NCBI RefSeq assembly: GCF_001570405.1
Contig: NZ_BBYM01000009.1
Span: forward strand, 165,963-229,962
Reading direction: 5' to 3'
DNA: 64,000 nt
Origin: Microtetraspora niveoalba
Lineage (GTDB): Bacteria; Actinomycetota; Actinomycetes; Streptosporangiales; Streptosporangiaceae
Positions 1 through 7,761 of the stretch are shown piece after piece. A program made the position numbers and the translations under genes. The notes under the pieces are model-generated. The model was not told the origin of the DNA. It searched no databases and worked only from the letters and a program-made list of their open reading frames with translations. How positions within the stretch are numbered: position 1 is the stretch's first letter; every line of letters begins with the position of its first letter.

Positions 1-623
1 GCCCGCCGTACCCGTCTGATCGTGGTCGTGACGGTGAGGCTCCCCGCGAGGTCCGGGATGTTCGCCGGAAGTTCGAGCAGGACGCGCAGGCCGTACGACA
101 GGCGCGGCAGCGGCCGGTCCCCGTCCGAGGCCACGGTGAAGCCGAAGCCGCCGCGCCGCGTACCGAAGACGCGGGGCACGGGGGCGCCGGGCGCGGCGCG
201 CAGCCGGCCCAGGAGCCGGGCGCGCCGCCCGGTGGCGCGGGCGCCGTCGTGGGCGGCGGCGTCCGGGACCACTCCGATGATCTCCTCGATCGCGCCGTCG
301 TCCGCGCTCACCCGCAGCGCCACGGCGTCGTCGTCGGCCAGGCGCACCTCGAACCCGACCTCCGAGTAGTACCGGCCCGGCGGCGGCTCCTCGAGGTCGA
401 AGGCGAACAGCACCTCGTAGTGGCGGACGTTCGCGGCCCGCGCCCTGGCGCGGACCATGGGGGAGAGCAGCTCCTCCGGCACCGGGCACGCGTACGGCCG
501 GGCGACGGTGACTCCGGACTCCCTCGGCCGTCGCGCTCCCGGGCCGAGAAGCTGCTCGGCGCCGTACAGGTCGGGCCGGGCGAGCACCTCCGACTCGGGC
601 AGCGGGGGCGTCTGGTCGGTCAT
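1..623 (-). CDS. Hypothetical protein, 3' part outside window
   Basis: The gene starts with ATG at 623 and runs off the left edge after about 207 codons. I do not recognise a family. The visible protein opens with an acidic, proline-rich stretch (MTDQTPPLPES), then a predicted beta-rich region with YYSEVGFEVRLADDDA near residues 105-120, and an Arg/Ala-rich part. No signal peptide or membrane segment is seen. The start overlaps the stop of the CHAT gene by 4 nt (ATGA), so the two are translationally coupled and this protein probably works with the protease. Inference only on role. Confidence 0.75.
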   Translation of the reverse strand, partial: MTDQTPPLPESEVLARPDLYGAEQLLGPGARRPRESGVTVARPYACPVPEELLSPMVRARARAANVRHYEVLFAFDLEEPPPGRYYSEVGFEVRLADDDAVALRVSADDGAIEEIIGVVPDAAAHDGARATGRRARLLGRLRAAPGAPVPRVFGTRRGGFGFTVASDGDRPLPRLSYGLRVLLELPANIPDLAGSLTVTTTIRRVRR

Positions 624-3493
624 GGCCGGCGGACCTCCTCGTCGTGTGTCGGGCCCAGCCCGAAGTAGGTGAACGCCGCCCAGATATGCGGTTCCTGGGC
701 GGCGGCGGGCTGCGCGGCGGCGAAACCCGCCTGCGCGCGTCGTAACGCGCTGACCGGGGCCATCCCGTCCAGCAGCCAGAACTCGTGGAACTCGGTCATC
801 AGGTCGAGGGTCGCCCGTTCGCCCACCGGATAGAGGGTCGTGATCAGCGCGGTCGGCCCGGACCCCAGGAACGCCCGGCTGAGCCCGATGACGCCGTCGG
901 CGGTGACCGCTCCGGAGCCGGTCTCGCAGGCGGCGAGGATCACCAGGTCGGCGCGCAGGCCCAGGCCGGGCACCTCGCGTGCGCGCAGCAGGCCGTCGTG
1001 CCCGGGGGACGGCGCGAGCGCGAGGAACGACGACAGCGGGTCGTCGTCGAGGCCGGTCACCGCCCTGGCATGGGTCGCGAAATACAGCACGCTCCCCTCA
1101 CCCGCCACTTCGCGCAGCGTCGCCAGGCAGGCCCGCGAGCCGGTGTGCACCTGGTACGCCCCCGGGCCGTACAGCTCGGCGATCTCGTCGAAGCACCGTT
1201 CGGTGAGCGTCAGCGGCTCCCCTTCGGGGAGGGGCGCCGGGTTGACCAGCGCCACCAGCGAGGGCGGCGTCTTCCCGCGCGTCTTCCCGCGGGCGGACAG
1301 GTCGGGCAGGATCGCGAGAGCGGGCAGCACCCGGATCGCGTGCCGCTGCGCCAGGTACGTCCCCGCCTCGTCCCGCAACGCGCCGAACGGCACCCGGAAC
1401 AGCTCGCCGTACGGGACGACGGTGACGGGCGCGTCCGGATCGGCGGGCAGCAGTTCGCGCGGGACGACGTCCCAGAGGGTCGCGCCGAGCAGGCGCAGCG
1501 CGGCGGCCATGGCGGCGCGGGACCTCGCCTCCAGCCGGTGCGACCGGGCGAGGCGGTTGAAGTCGGCGACGGCCCGGGCCAGCTCCGCCCGGTCGACGAG
1601 GCAGGTGACCACGTGCACCGGGCCGCCCGGCGGGACGACCCAGACGACGAGCAGGTCATCGGAGAGGAAGTACTCGACGACGGTGGCGTCGTGGCCCGCG
1701 AGGATCTCCGCGAGGCGGGACGTGTCGACGACCTCGGCGCCGGCCGTGTCGCCCGCGTTGCCTGTGTCGCCCGTGCCCGTGTCGCGCGTGCCCGTGTCGC
1801 GCGTGCCCGTGTCGCCCTCGCGCAGCATGTCGGCGAACGCGCGGGCGCGGGACATCTCGGAAGCGGCCAGAGCGTGTTCGGGGGTGTCCAGTTCGAGCAG
1901 CAGCCGGACCAGGCGCTCGTAGAAGGGGACCGCCAGATCGGTGGAGAGGATCTTCTCCCAATGGTCGTCCAGGAGCCCGCGCCACAGCTCCACGTGCGCC
2001 GCCATGATGTCGGCGGCCTGGCGGGTCCGGTCGCGGATCGTGCGCGCCGAGCCCGCGGGGTCGGACCGCGCCAGGTGGCGGCGGAGCAGCTCGATCTCCT
2101 CGGCGCCGCCGAGAGCCGTCATGACGACGATCTCGCGGGCCGGATCGGGATCTTCCCTGTCGGCGGCGTCCGGGAAGGCCGCGGCGGCGCGCAGCGCGCC
2201 GGCCGCCGCTTCGAGCGCGGCGTCGAGGGCGCGCACCCCGGCGTCGAGCGCGGCGGGCTCGTCGAGCGGCCGGCACAGGGTGCGTACGTCGTCCAGCAGC
2301 GCCCCACCGGCCGCCGCCGCCAGCGCCGCCGCGCGCGACGCCTCGGGCACGGGATGCGCCGCGCTGAGACCGGCGACCCGCGCCAGACGCTCGTGCAGCG
2401 CCTCCACCGACGAGCGGACGAACGCGCAGGCGTCCGGCCACGGGCTCAGCGACCGGTCGCCCAGCGTGATCCCGCGCCGCAGGTCCACCGCCGTGACGAG
2501 CAGTTCCGGCAGCCGGCCGACGTCGCCTCGGGAGAACGCGCACCTGAGCCGGGCGTCCACCAGGGTGAGACGGTCGAGCAGGTGCCCGGCCGGCGCCCGC
2601 TCCGGCTCTTCGGCCGCGTACGCCCGGGCCGCCTCGTCGAGGAGGGGCCACGCGCCGCCGTACCGTCCCTCGGTGAGCAGGTCGACGCCCAGGCGGCGCA
2701 GCTCCGCGGGGCTCCGCGGACCGGCGGCCGGCGGATCGCCGTCCCGGGCCAGGACCACGAGGTTCCAGCCGTGCCTCCCGTCGGCGGGCAGCAGGCCGAC
2801 GGCGACGTCGGGGCCGTGCGCCAGCCGGACGAACCCCCGCGGGCCGGGCGGGCCTCCCGGACGCGTCGGCCCGGCGTCCCCCACGGCCGCCCATGCCCCG
2901 GCCTGCCGGGCGGGAGCCTCCCACGCCGCCAGCTCGCCGAGCACACCCCGCCACCGGCCGCGGAGCCCTGGGCCCGGCGGGACCTCGTGGGCGGATGCCT
3001 CGTCCCGGCCGGACGCCTTCTCCCGGCCGGACGCCTTCTCCTGGCCGGGCGCTTCCTCGCGGGCCGGGGGCGGCGGCGCGCCGTGGGCGGGCAGCGCCGC
3101 GAAGCGCTGCCGGACATGCGCGACGACGTCTCCGATACGCCCCGGGCCGACGTAGACGGCCTCGAGGGACCAGCCGTCGCCCGCCGGCCGGAGGTAGCCG
3201 TCCAACGTGGCCGGGACGGCGCCGCGGGCGTTGTCGTACCGGGCCGTCAGGAGCAGGGAGTCTCCGGCGGTGCGCCATCCGCCGGCGAGCGTCATGGAGC
3301 CCAGGTCGAGTTCGAGAACCCCGCCGGTGCGCAGGCGGGCCTCGGGGGCGGCGAAGAGGCGGGAGAGATGGGAGTCGCGGCGTCGTGGCGGGACGCGCCG
3401 CCAGCGGGAGAGCGCCCCGTCCGGCGTGTAGACCGGCTCGGCGACCTCGACCACCGGGGCGAGCCCGGTGAGCCGGAGCCCCGCGGGCGTCAC
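620..3493 (-). CDS. CHAT-domain caspase-like protease
   Basis: 957 aa, GTG start overlapping the stop of the upstream gene (GTGA). The C-terminal third is a CHAT domain (clan CD, caspase/separase-like cysteine peptidase): the catalytic pair is visible as His808 in YFATHA and Cys856 in ILAACETGSG. The N-terminal 130 residues are beta-rich; residues about 144-166 are a disordered linker with EKASGR repeats; the middle is an Ala/Leu/Arg-rich helical region; an RDTGT repeat (about 558-579) precedes the CHAT domain. CHAT proteases in bacteria are usually effectors that cleave a partner after a sensor is triggered. The substrate is not identifiable here. Candidates are the two co-transcribed neighbours. 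No signal peptide, so cytoplasmic. Confidence 0.9.
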   Translation of the reverse strand: MTPAGLRLTGLAPVVEVAEPVYTPDGALSRWRRVPPRRRDSHLSRLFAAPEARLRTGGVLELDLGSMTLAGGWRTAGDSLLLTARYDNARGAVPATLDGYLRPAGDGWSLEAVYVGPGRIGDVVAHVRQRFAALPAHGAPPPPAREEAPGQEKASGREKASGRDEASAHEVPPGPGLRGRWRGVLGELAAWEAPARQAGAWAAVGDAGPTRPGGPPGPRGFVRLAHGPDVAVGLLPADGRHGWNLVVLARDGDPPAAGPRSPAELRRLGVDLLTEGRYGGAWPLLDEAARAYAAEEPERAPAGHLLDRLTLVDARLRCAFSRGDVGRLPELLVTAVDLRRGITLGDRSLSPWPDACAFVRSSVEALHERLARVAGLSAAHPVPEASRAAALAAAAGGALLDDVRTLCRPLDEPAALDAGVRALDAALEAAAGALRAAAAFPDAADREDPDPAREIVVMTALGGAEEIELLRRHLARSDPAGSARTIRDRTRQAADIMAAHVELWRGLLDDHWEKILSTDLAVPFYERLVRLLLELDTPEHALAASEMSRARAFADMLREGDTGTRDTGTRDTGTGDTGNAGDTAGAEVVDTSRLAEILAGHDATVVEYFLSDDLLVVWVVPPGGPVHVVTCLVDRAELARAVADFNRLARSHRLEARSRAAMAAALRLLGATLWDVVPRELLPADPDAPVTVVPYGELFRVPFGALRDEAGTYLAQRHAIRVLPALAILPDLSARGKTRGKTPPSLVALVNPAPLPEGEPLTLTERCFDEIAELYGPGAYQVHTGSRACLATLREVAGEGSVLYFATHARAVTGLDDDPLSSFLALAPSPGHDGLLRAREVPGLGLRADLVILAACETGSGAVTADGVIGLSRAFLGSGPTALITTLYPVGERATLDLMTEFHEFWLLDGMAPVSALRRAQAGFAAAQPAAAQEPHIWAAFTYFGLGPTHDEEVRRP

Positions 3494-4227
3494 CCGCTCC
3501 TTCCCTTCTCTCCAGCGACGCGCCCCTCTCCGGCGACGCGGCCCTCTCCGGCGACGGGCCCCTCTCCGGGAACGGGCCCCTCTCTGGGAACGGGCCCCTC
3601 TCCGGGAACGGGCCCATCTGCGGGAACGGGCCCCTCTCCCGCAACGTGCACGTACACCGGCACGGGCGAGCCGGAAACGGACACGGTGACCAGGCGGAAA
3701 TCACGTTTGTGTAGGTCGGGGGTCTCGGGATAGGCGAGGTCGTCGAGCAGCCGCGCCTCGATGACGAGGGCGAGATCGGGCGCGTCGCCGCCCGCCCCTC
3801 CGATGTGCGGCCCGGCGCTCGCGCACAACCGCGTGACGACCGTGACGGCCGGTCCCTCGTACCCCGTTTCGGTCAGCCGGACGAGACCCTGGTGGAAGGA
3901 GATCCGGCAGCGGAGCCGGCGCCGGCCGTGGACCCGCCGGTTGTGGCGCCACAGCGCGTTGTTCAGCTCCCGCACGAGATGGGCGACGACACGGCCCTCG
4001 TTCACCCCGGCGCGGAACACCAGAAGCACGCCCTCGCGGACGCCCTCCGATCGATCCAGTGTCTGCAACGCGACCCCGTCCAGTTCGGCGGCCTCGCTCG
4101 CGTGTTCCGCCAGGCCGGTCAGGTCGGCCAGGAGATCGGGCGGGACCGGGTCGCCGCCCTCGCCGCCCTCCGAGACTTCGGCCTCCACCACCGCGCACAG
4201 CCGCCGTACCGGGTCAGAATCGTCCAT
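3490..4227 (-). CDS. Degenerate class III cyclase-like protein with GEGPVP repeat tail
   Basis: 245 aa, ATG start after a strong AGGAGG site. Residues about 8-185 match the layout of the class III nucleotidyl cyclase homology domain: the GDGVL strand position reads REGVLLVF, followed by a helix with ELNNALWRHN, the central strand RCRISFHQG, then YEGPAVTVVTRLCASA and a final LALVIEARLLDD segment. The metal-binding Asp of the GDG motif is missing, so I infer a nucleotide-binding or regulatory domain without cyclase activity. Such domains are known in actinobacterial NTP-dependent conflict systems. The last 50 residues are a GEGPVP-type repeat tail. The gene lies between a CHAT protease and a cNMP-domain regulator. 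Confidence 0.7.
   Translation of the reverse strand: MDDSDPVRRLCAVVEAEVSEGGEGGDPVPPDLLADLTGLAEHASEAAELDGVALQTLDRSEGVREGVLLVFRAGVNEGRVVAHLVRELNNALWRHNRRVHGRRRLRCRISFHQGLVRLTETGYEGPAVTVVTRLCASAGPHIGGAGGDAPDLALVIEARLLDDLAYPETPDLHKRDFRLVTVSVSGSPVPVYVHVAGEGPVPADGPVPGEGPVPREGPVPGEGPVAGEGRVAGEGRVAGEKGRSG
3505..3650. repeat. 18-bp tandem repeat in cyclase-like gene
   Basis: About eight imperfect 18-nt units related to GGAACGGGCCCCTCTCCG lie in frame at the 3' end of the cyclase-like gene and encode GEGPVP-like hexapeptides. A multiple of three, so length change by slippage keeps the frame. Confidence 0.85.
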
Positions 4228-4325
4228 GCGTCCTCCTGCCTGACAATGCGCCGGAAATCGGTCATGGCGGGAGGCCGCCGCTCACCGATCCGTGGTCTCT
4301 CGACACTCTGCGGGCTCGCGGTGGC

Positions 4326-5060
4326 TCAAACCCCGTATTCGGGCGGGATTCCGGTGTCGCCTGCCTCTTCCTTGAGGGCGTTCATGTCAATAATGAGAAT
4401 TTTTCGGTATCCGGTATGGATCACCCCTTTCTCTCGAAGGGCACGCAGCCCCTTGTGCACGCTGTGTTCGCGCGCGCCGACCAGCGCCGCGAGATCGGGC
4501 TGGCTGAGGTGGACGCGGATCAGCACGCCCTCCGGTCGCTGCTCGCCGAATCTGGCGGCGAGGTAGAGCAGCACCCGGGCCAGCCGGACCGGCACCGGCG
4601 AGGTGCTGAAGGCGACCCGCTGCCAGGTGGCGTGGCGCAGCTTTCCCGCGACCGTGCGGCTCATCGCGAGCGCGGCGGCCGGATGCCGGGAGAGGAAGGC
4701 GAGGAAGGCCGACTGGCTGATCCGCCGCACGTCGCAGGAGCCGACGGCGATCACGGTGGCGGCCCTGGGACTGCCGTCCAGGCTCGCCAGCTCGCCGACC
4801 ACGTCGCCGTCCATCCGGATCGCCAGCAGGGCGGTTTTGCCGTCGTCGGTGTGGCTGACGACCTTCACGCAACCGCCGGCGATGAGGAAGACGTGTTTCG
4901 ACGAACGGTCGCCCTCCATGAGGAGGAAGTCACCGCTGGCGAACTGTTGCCAGGTCCCGAGCCGCAGCAGTTCGTCGCGGATCTCGGGTTCGAGCGCGGC
5001 CAGCAGGCTGCCGCGAGGCCACGGGCCGACACGGCGGGGTCCGTTTCCGGGTTGTGACAT
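4326..5060 (-). CDS. Crp/Fnr family transcriptional regulator
   Basis: 244 aa, ATG start. Residues about 20-140 form the cyclic-nucleotide-binding beta roll (FASGDFLLMEGDRS, GDVVGELASLDGSPRAATV), followed by the dimerisation helix and a Crp-type winged helix (LSQPDLAALVGAREHSVHKGLRALREKGVI). The phosphate-binding cassette has GELASLDGSPRAATV, close to the cNMP-binding pattern, so ligand binding is plausible. The 98-nt gap to the cyclase-like gene is compatible with one transcript or a promoter inside it. It probably controls the CHAT block and perhaps the divergent metallopeptidase gene. DNA targets are not deduced. Confidence 0.9.
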   Translation of the reverse strand: MSQPGNGPRRVGPWPRGSLLAALEPEIRDELLRLGTWQQFASGDFLLMEGDRSSKHVFLIAGGCVKVVSHTDDGKTALLAIRMDGDVVGELASLDGSPRAATVIAVGSCDVRRISQSAFLAFLSRHPAAALAMSRTVAGKLRHATWQRVAFSTSPVPVRLARVLLYLAARFGEQRPEGVLIRVHLSQPDLAALVGAREHSVHKGLRALREKGVIHTGYRKILIIDMNALKEEAGDTGIPPEYGV

Positions 5061-5288
5061 GGATATTCCAATCCTCCCACCCCCGGTCGATTGGCACGTT
5101 CTATTCTTACTGCCGCGATCTACGTTTATAGCTCACTGACCGTGCAATGCCGACTGTCGCCGCTCAATTGATATCGCATATCGAATTCCCGCAGAGTGGA
5201 ACACATCGCCCCTTGGATGCGAGGCGTCGGAGATGTCACGATCCTCGCCGGACCCCACACGTGATCCCCCCAGCACGATGGAGGCTCC
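5061..5288. promoter_or_regulatory. Divergent promoter region, Crp/Fnr and M48 genes
   Basis: 228 nt of lower GC than the flanks separates the divergent starts at 5060 and 5289. No convincing palindromic Crp site could be fixed by eye. A GGAGG site at 5280-5284, four nt before ATG, sets the start of the plus-strand gene. Confidence 0.5.
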
Positions 5289-7691
5289 ATGGTCGCCGTC
5301 GCCTCATGGTCGCGACGCATCGCCGAGCAGATCACCCCCGCCGAAGCGCCCTCCGCCGAGCTGACGGGCGCCGCCTATGTCGCCGGAGGCAGGCGCCGCC
5401 GCGAGCTGCTGGGCGGCGGGGCCGGCGCGGAGCCGGGCGGGTTCGGGGCCGGCGCGCCGATCGGCGAGCTGCCGTTCATCCTCGACGGCCTGCGGGCCGT
5501 CTCCGGCGATCTGCTCGGCCTGCTCTCCGCGCAGCCGCTCGTCAACCTGCTGCTGCTCGTCGCGCTGAACCGGGCCCGCGGCGCGTCCGGGCCGCACCCG
5601 CCCGCGGCGGACGAGGCCGCGGACGGCCCCGGGGATCCGCGTCCGGAACCCGTCCTCGACCAGGCGATCGCGTCGTTCCGCGACCGGCTGCTGGCGCGGG
5701 AGGTCAGCGCGGACCGGGCCGAGGAGCTGACCTACGACACACTCAAGCTGGTGTTCCAGCCGGATCGGGACAAGGCGGAGATCGAGGCCTTCCTGCAGGC
5801 GCTCGCCGGCAGCCCGCCGGCGGGACGGATCCGGATGGACCGTTCCGGCCGGGACAGGCCGCCCGCCACCGGACGTGAGGCGAGCGACTGGATGCCGCCG
5901 CCCTGGTTGTGGTTCTACTTCCTCGGCGTGACCGCTCCGGGCGTGCCGTACCTGCTGGAGAGCCTGGGACAGGACATCGACGGCATCGGCACGCTGGTCG
6001 CCCACCTGGCCGAGGGGGTGCGGCTCCCCGCCACGGCGATCCTGACCGGCACCGGAGTCGTCCAGATGTTCCCGGCCGTCCTGCTGCTCGCGGGAGCCGC
6101 CGGGGTGTTGTTCCCGCGTACGCGCGGGCGATGGGCCGAGAGGCGGCATCGGCTGCGGCCCGGCGGCGATCCCGTGGTCGCGGAGATGACGGCCTTCGTC
6201 CGGCGGCACGCCGCGGCCGTCGAGCTGCGGCTCGGCGCACGGCACGACCGGCTCGCGCGGGTCTACCCGGTCGGCTGGCGGGAGGCCCGGATCGCCGTGT
6301 ATCCCCCGCTGATCCGCCTCTGGCAGGAGGACAGGCCGGCGGCTCACGCCGTGCTGCTCCACGAGATCGCCCACCTTCGGCAGGGCGACCACCTGATCGT
6401 CGGGCTCGCCAGCCCGTTCGCGTGGATGGTCAGGGCATGGGGGGCGGCCCTGGCCGCCCTCGGACTGGTGCCGATCGTGCTCTACCTCGTGTGGGGCGGA
6501 CCCGACGCCGCGCCGCTGCTCCTCTCGCTGCTCAAGGGGGCCGCCGCCGTGCCGATCGCGCTGATCCTGCCGGTCGCCGGCCTCTGGGTCGCCGAGCTCG
6601 GCGCGGACCGGTACGCGGCCGGGAGGGTGGGCGCCGCCGCGCTCGCCAGGGCGCTCGGCCCGGCGGCGTCCGGCCGGACGCCCGGCCGCAGGTTCGGCCG
6701 CGTCCTCGGTGGCCTCACCCACCCGCCGGTGCGGACGCGGCTGTGGGCGCTGCGGTCAGGTCCCCGCGGCGCCGCCGCGCTCGCCGCGCTTTGGCCGTCC
6801 GCGATCGTCGTACGGCTCGCCGCGATCTGCCTGTTCGAGGTGCTCGCGTACTCGCTGAACGGCACCCCGCCACCCGACGCCGTGGCGGCGGTGGCCGGTG
6901 AGCTTCCGGCCAAGCTGGCCGAGGCGCGGGCCACGCTGGTCGAGCTGGCCGTCCTGCTGGTCAACTGGCCGCTGCTCGCCCCGCTGTGGTCGCGGATCTG
7001 GACACCCGCGCCCGCGGCACGGCAGCGGTTCGCGCCGTACCTGCTGTCGGCGCTCGTCCCCGGCGTCCTGGTGGCGGGCGGCGCGGTCGCGGTGGACGAG
7101 TCGCCCGCGCCGGGCCAGTCCCAGGCTGTGGACATCCCGGCCACGCCCGGCCCGCCGTCCGCGGCGCCGGCGCCGGCCTCCCCGGCGCCTGCGCGGCCGA
7201 CCGGCGGGCCCACCCTCCCGAGTGCCGCCGAGTCCGTACGGGAGACCCTGGTCGACGTACGCCCCTGGGGCGGCGCGGAGCCGCCGGTCCAGTTCCGGTT
7301 CGGCGGGTTCACGACGCTCGAACAGACGGGCGGCCCGCCCGAGTGGAAGGCGACCGCGTGGGGGTGGCTGGGCGCCGGCTCCTGGCGGGTGGAGCGGGAC
7401 GGGCGGCTGTCCTTCTCGACGATGGCTCCGCATCCCGCGATCAGCCCGGGGCTCGGCGGGTGGCTGCGGCAGGGCGACCAGGTGCAGTTCTGGCTGCCGA
7501 TCCGGACGGAGACGGGAGGCGGGACGACGGACACCGAGATCATGGGTGTGATCGACCTGGCCCGCCGCCCCGCCGTCATGGACGCGAGCTGGGCTCCGAA
7601 GTTCGGCGTCGCCGGGACGGACGTGGACGTCCTTCTGTCGGCGCCGATGTTGCGGATGGTCGTCACGCTCGACGTCTACGCCGCTCCGTGA
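5289..7691 (+). CDS. Membrane M48-type metallopeptidase
   Basis: 800 aa. The zinc-peptidase motif HEIAH is at residues 358-362 and the third ligand Glu436 lies in AELGADRYAA, the M48/M56 arrangement. About seven membrane segments are visible (around 200-225, 255-285, 375-400, 410-435, 490-515, 550-575, 590-610). A soluble N-terminal region of about 190 residues with no recognised domain precedes them. After the last segment a Pro/Ala linker leads to a 150-residue beta-rich C-terminal domain (VRPWGGAEPPVQFRFGG) that I do not recognise and that is probably outside the cell. Divergent from the Crp/Fnr gene. Typical M48 proteins are about 300-400 aa, so both extensions are unusual. Confidence 0.85.
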   Translation: MVAVASWSRRIAEQITPAEAPSAELTGAAYVAGGRRRRELLGGGAGAEPGGFGAGAPIGELPFILDGLRAVSGDLLGLLSAQPLVNLLLLVALNRARGASGPHPPAADEAADGPGDPRPEPVLDQAIASFRDRLLAREVSADRAEELTYDTLKLVFQPDRDKAEIEAFLQALAGSPPAGRIRMDRSGRDRPPATGREASDWMPPPWLWFYFLGVTAPGVPYLLESLGQDIDGIGTLVAHLAEGVRLPATAILTGTGVVQMFPAVLLLAGAAGVLFPRTRGRWAERRHRLRPGGDPVVAEMTAFVRRHAAAVELRLGARHDRLARVYPVGWREARIAVYPPLIRLWQEDRPAAHAVLLHEIAHLRQGDHLIVGLASPFAWMVRAWGAALAALGLVPIVLYLVWGGPDAAPLLLSLLKGAAAVPIALILPVAGLWVAELGADRYAAGRVGAAALARALGPAASGRTPGRRFGRVLGGLTHPPVRTRLWALRSGPRGAAALAALWPSAIVVRLAAICLFEVLAYSLNGTPPPDAVAAVAGELPAKLAEARATLVELAVLLVNWPLLAPLWSRIWTPAPAARQRFAPYLLSALVPGVLVAGGAVAVDESPAPGQSQAVDIPATPGPPSAAPAPASPAPARPTGGPTLPSAAESVRETLVDVRPWGGAEPPVQFRFGGFTTLEQTGGPPEWKATAWGWLGAGSWRVERDGRLSFSTMAPHPAISPGLGGWLRQGDQVQFWLPIRTETGGGTTDTEIMGVIDLARRPAVMDASWAPKFGVAGTDVDVLLSAPMLRMVVTLDVYAAP

Positions 7692-7761
7692 GCGGCGCGT
7701 CCGGTGGGCGGATCAGCTTTCCGTGAGCGGCGCTTCCGGTGGGCGGATCAGCTCTCCGTGA
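7686..7761. repeat. 35-bp tandem duplication across two gene ends
   Basis: CCGTGA begins at 7686, 7721 and 7756, giving two full 35-bp units that differ at about two positions (GCGTCC versus GCTTCC; CTTT versus CTCT) and the start of a third. The first unit begins on the last codon and stop of the metallopeptidase gene; the second contains the stop of the convergent ABC-F gene. No separate terminator is visible in this tiny convergent gap. Confidence 0.9.

Noticed and set aside
620-3493. CHAT protease as part of a type III-E CRISPR (Craspase) system
   Set aside because: No CRISPR repeats or cas genes anywhere in the window.
785-3733. 982-aa plus-strand frame opposite the CHAT gene
   Set aside because: Arg/Gly/Pro-rich shadow of a real minus-strand gene with motifs and coupling; no domain or ribosome site.
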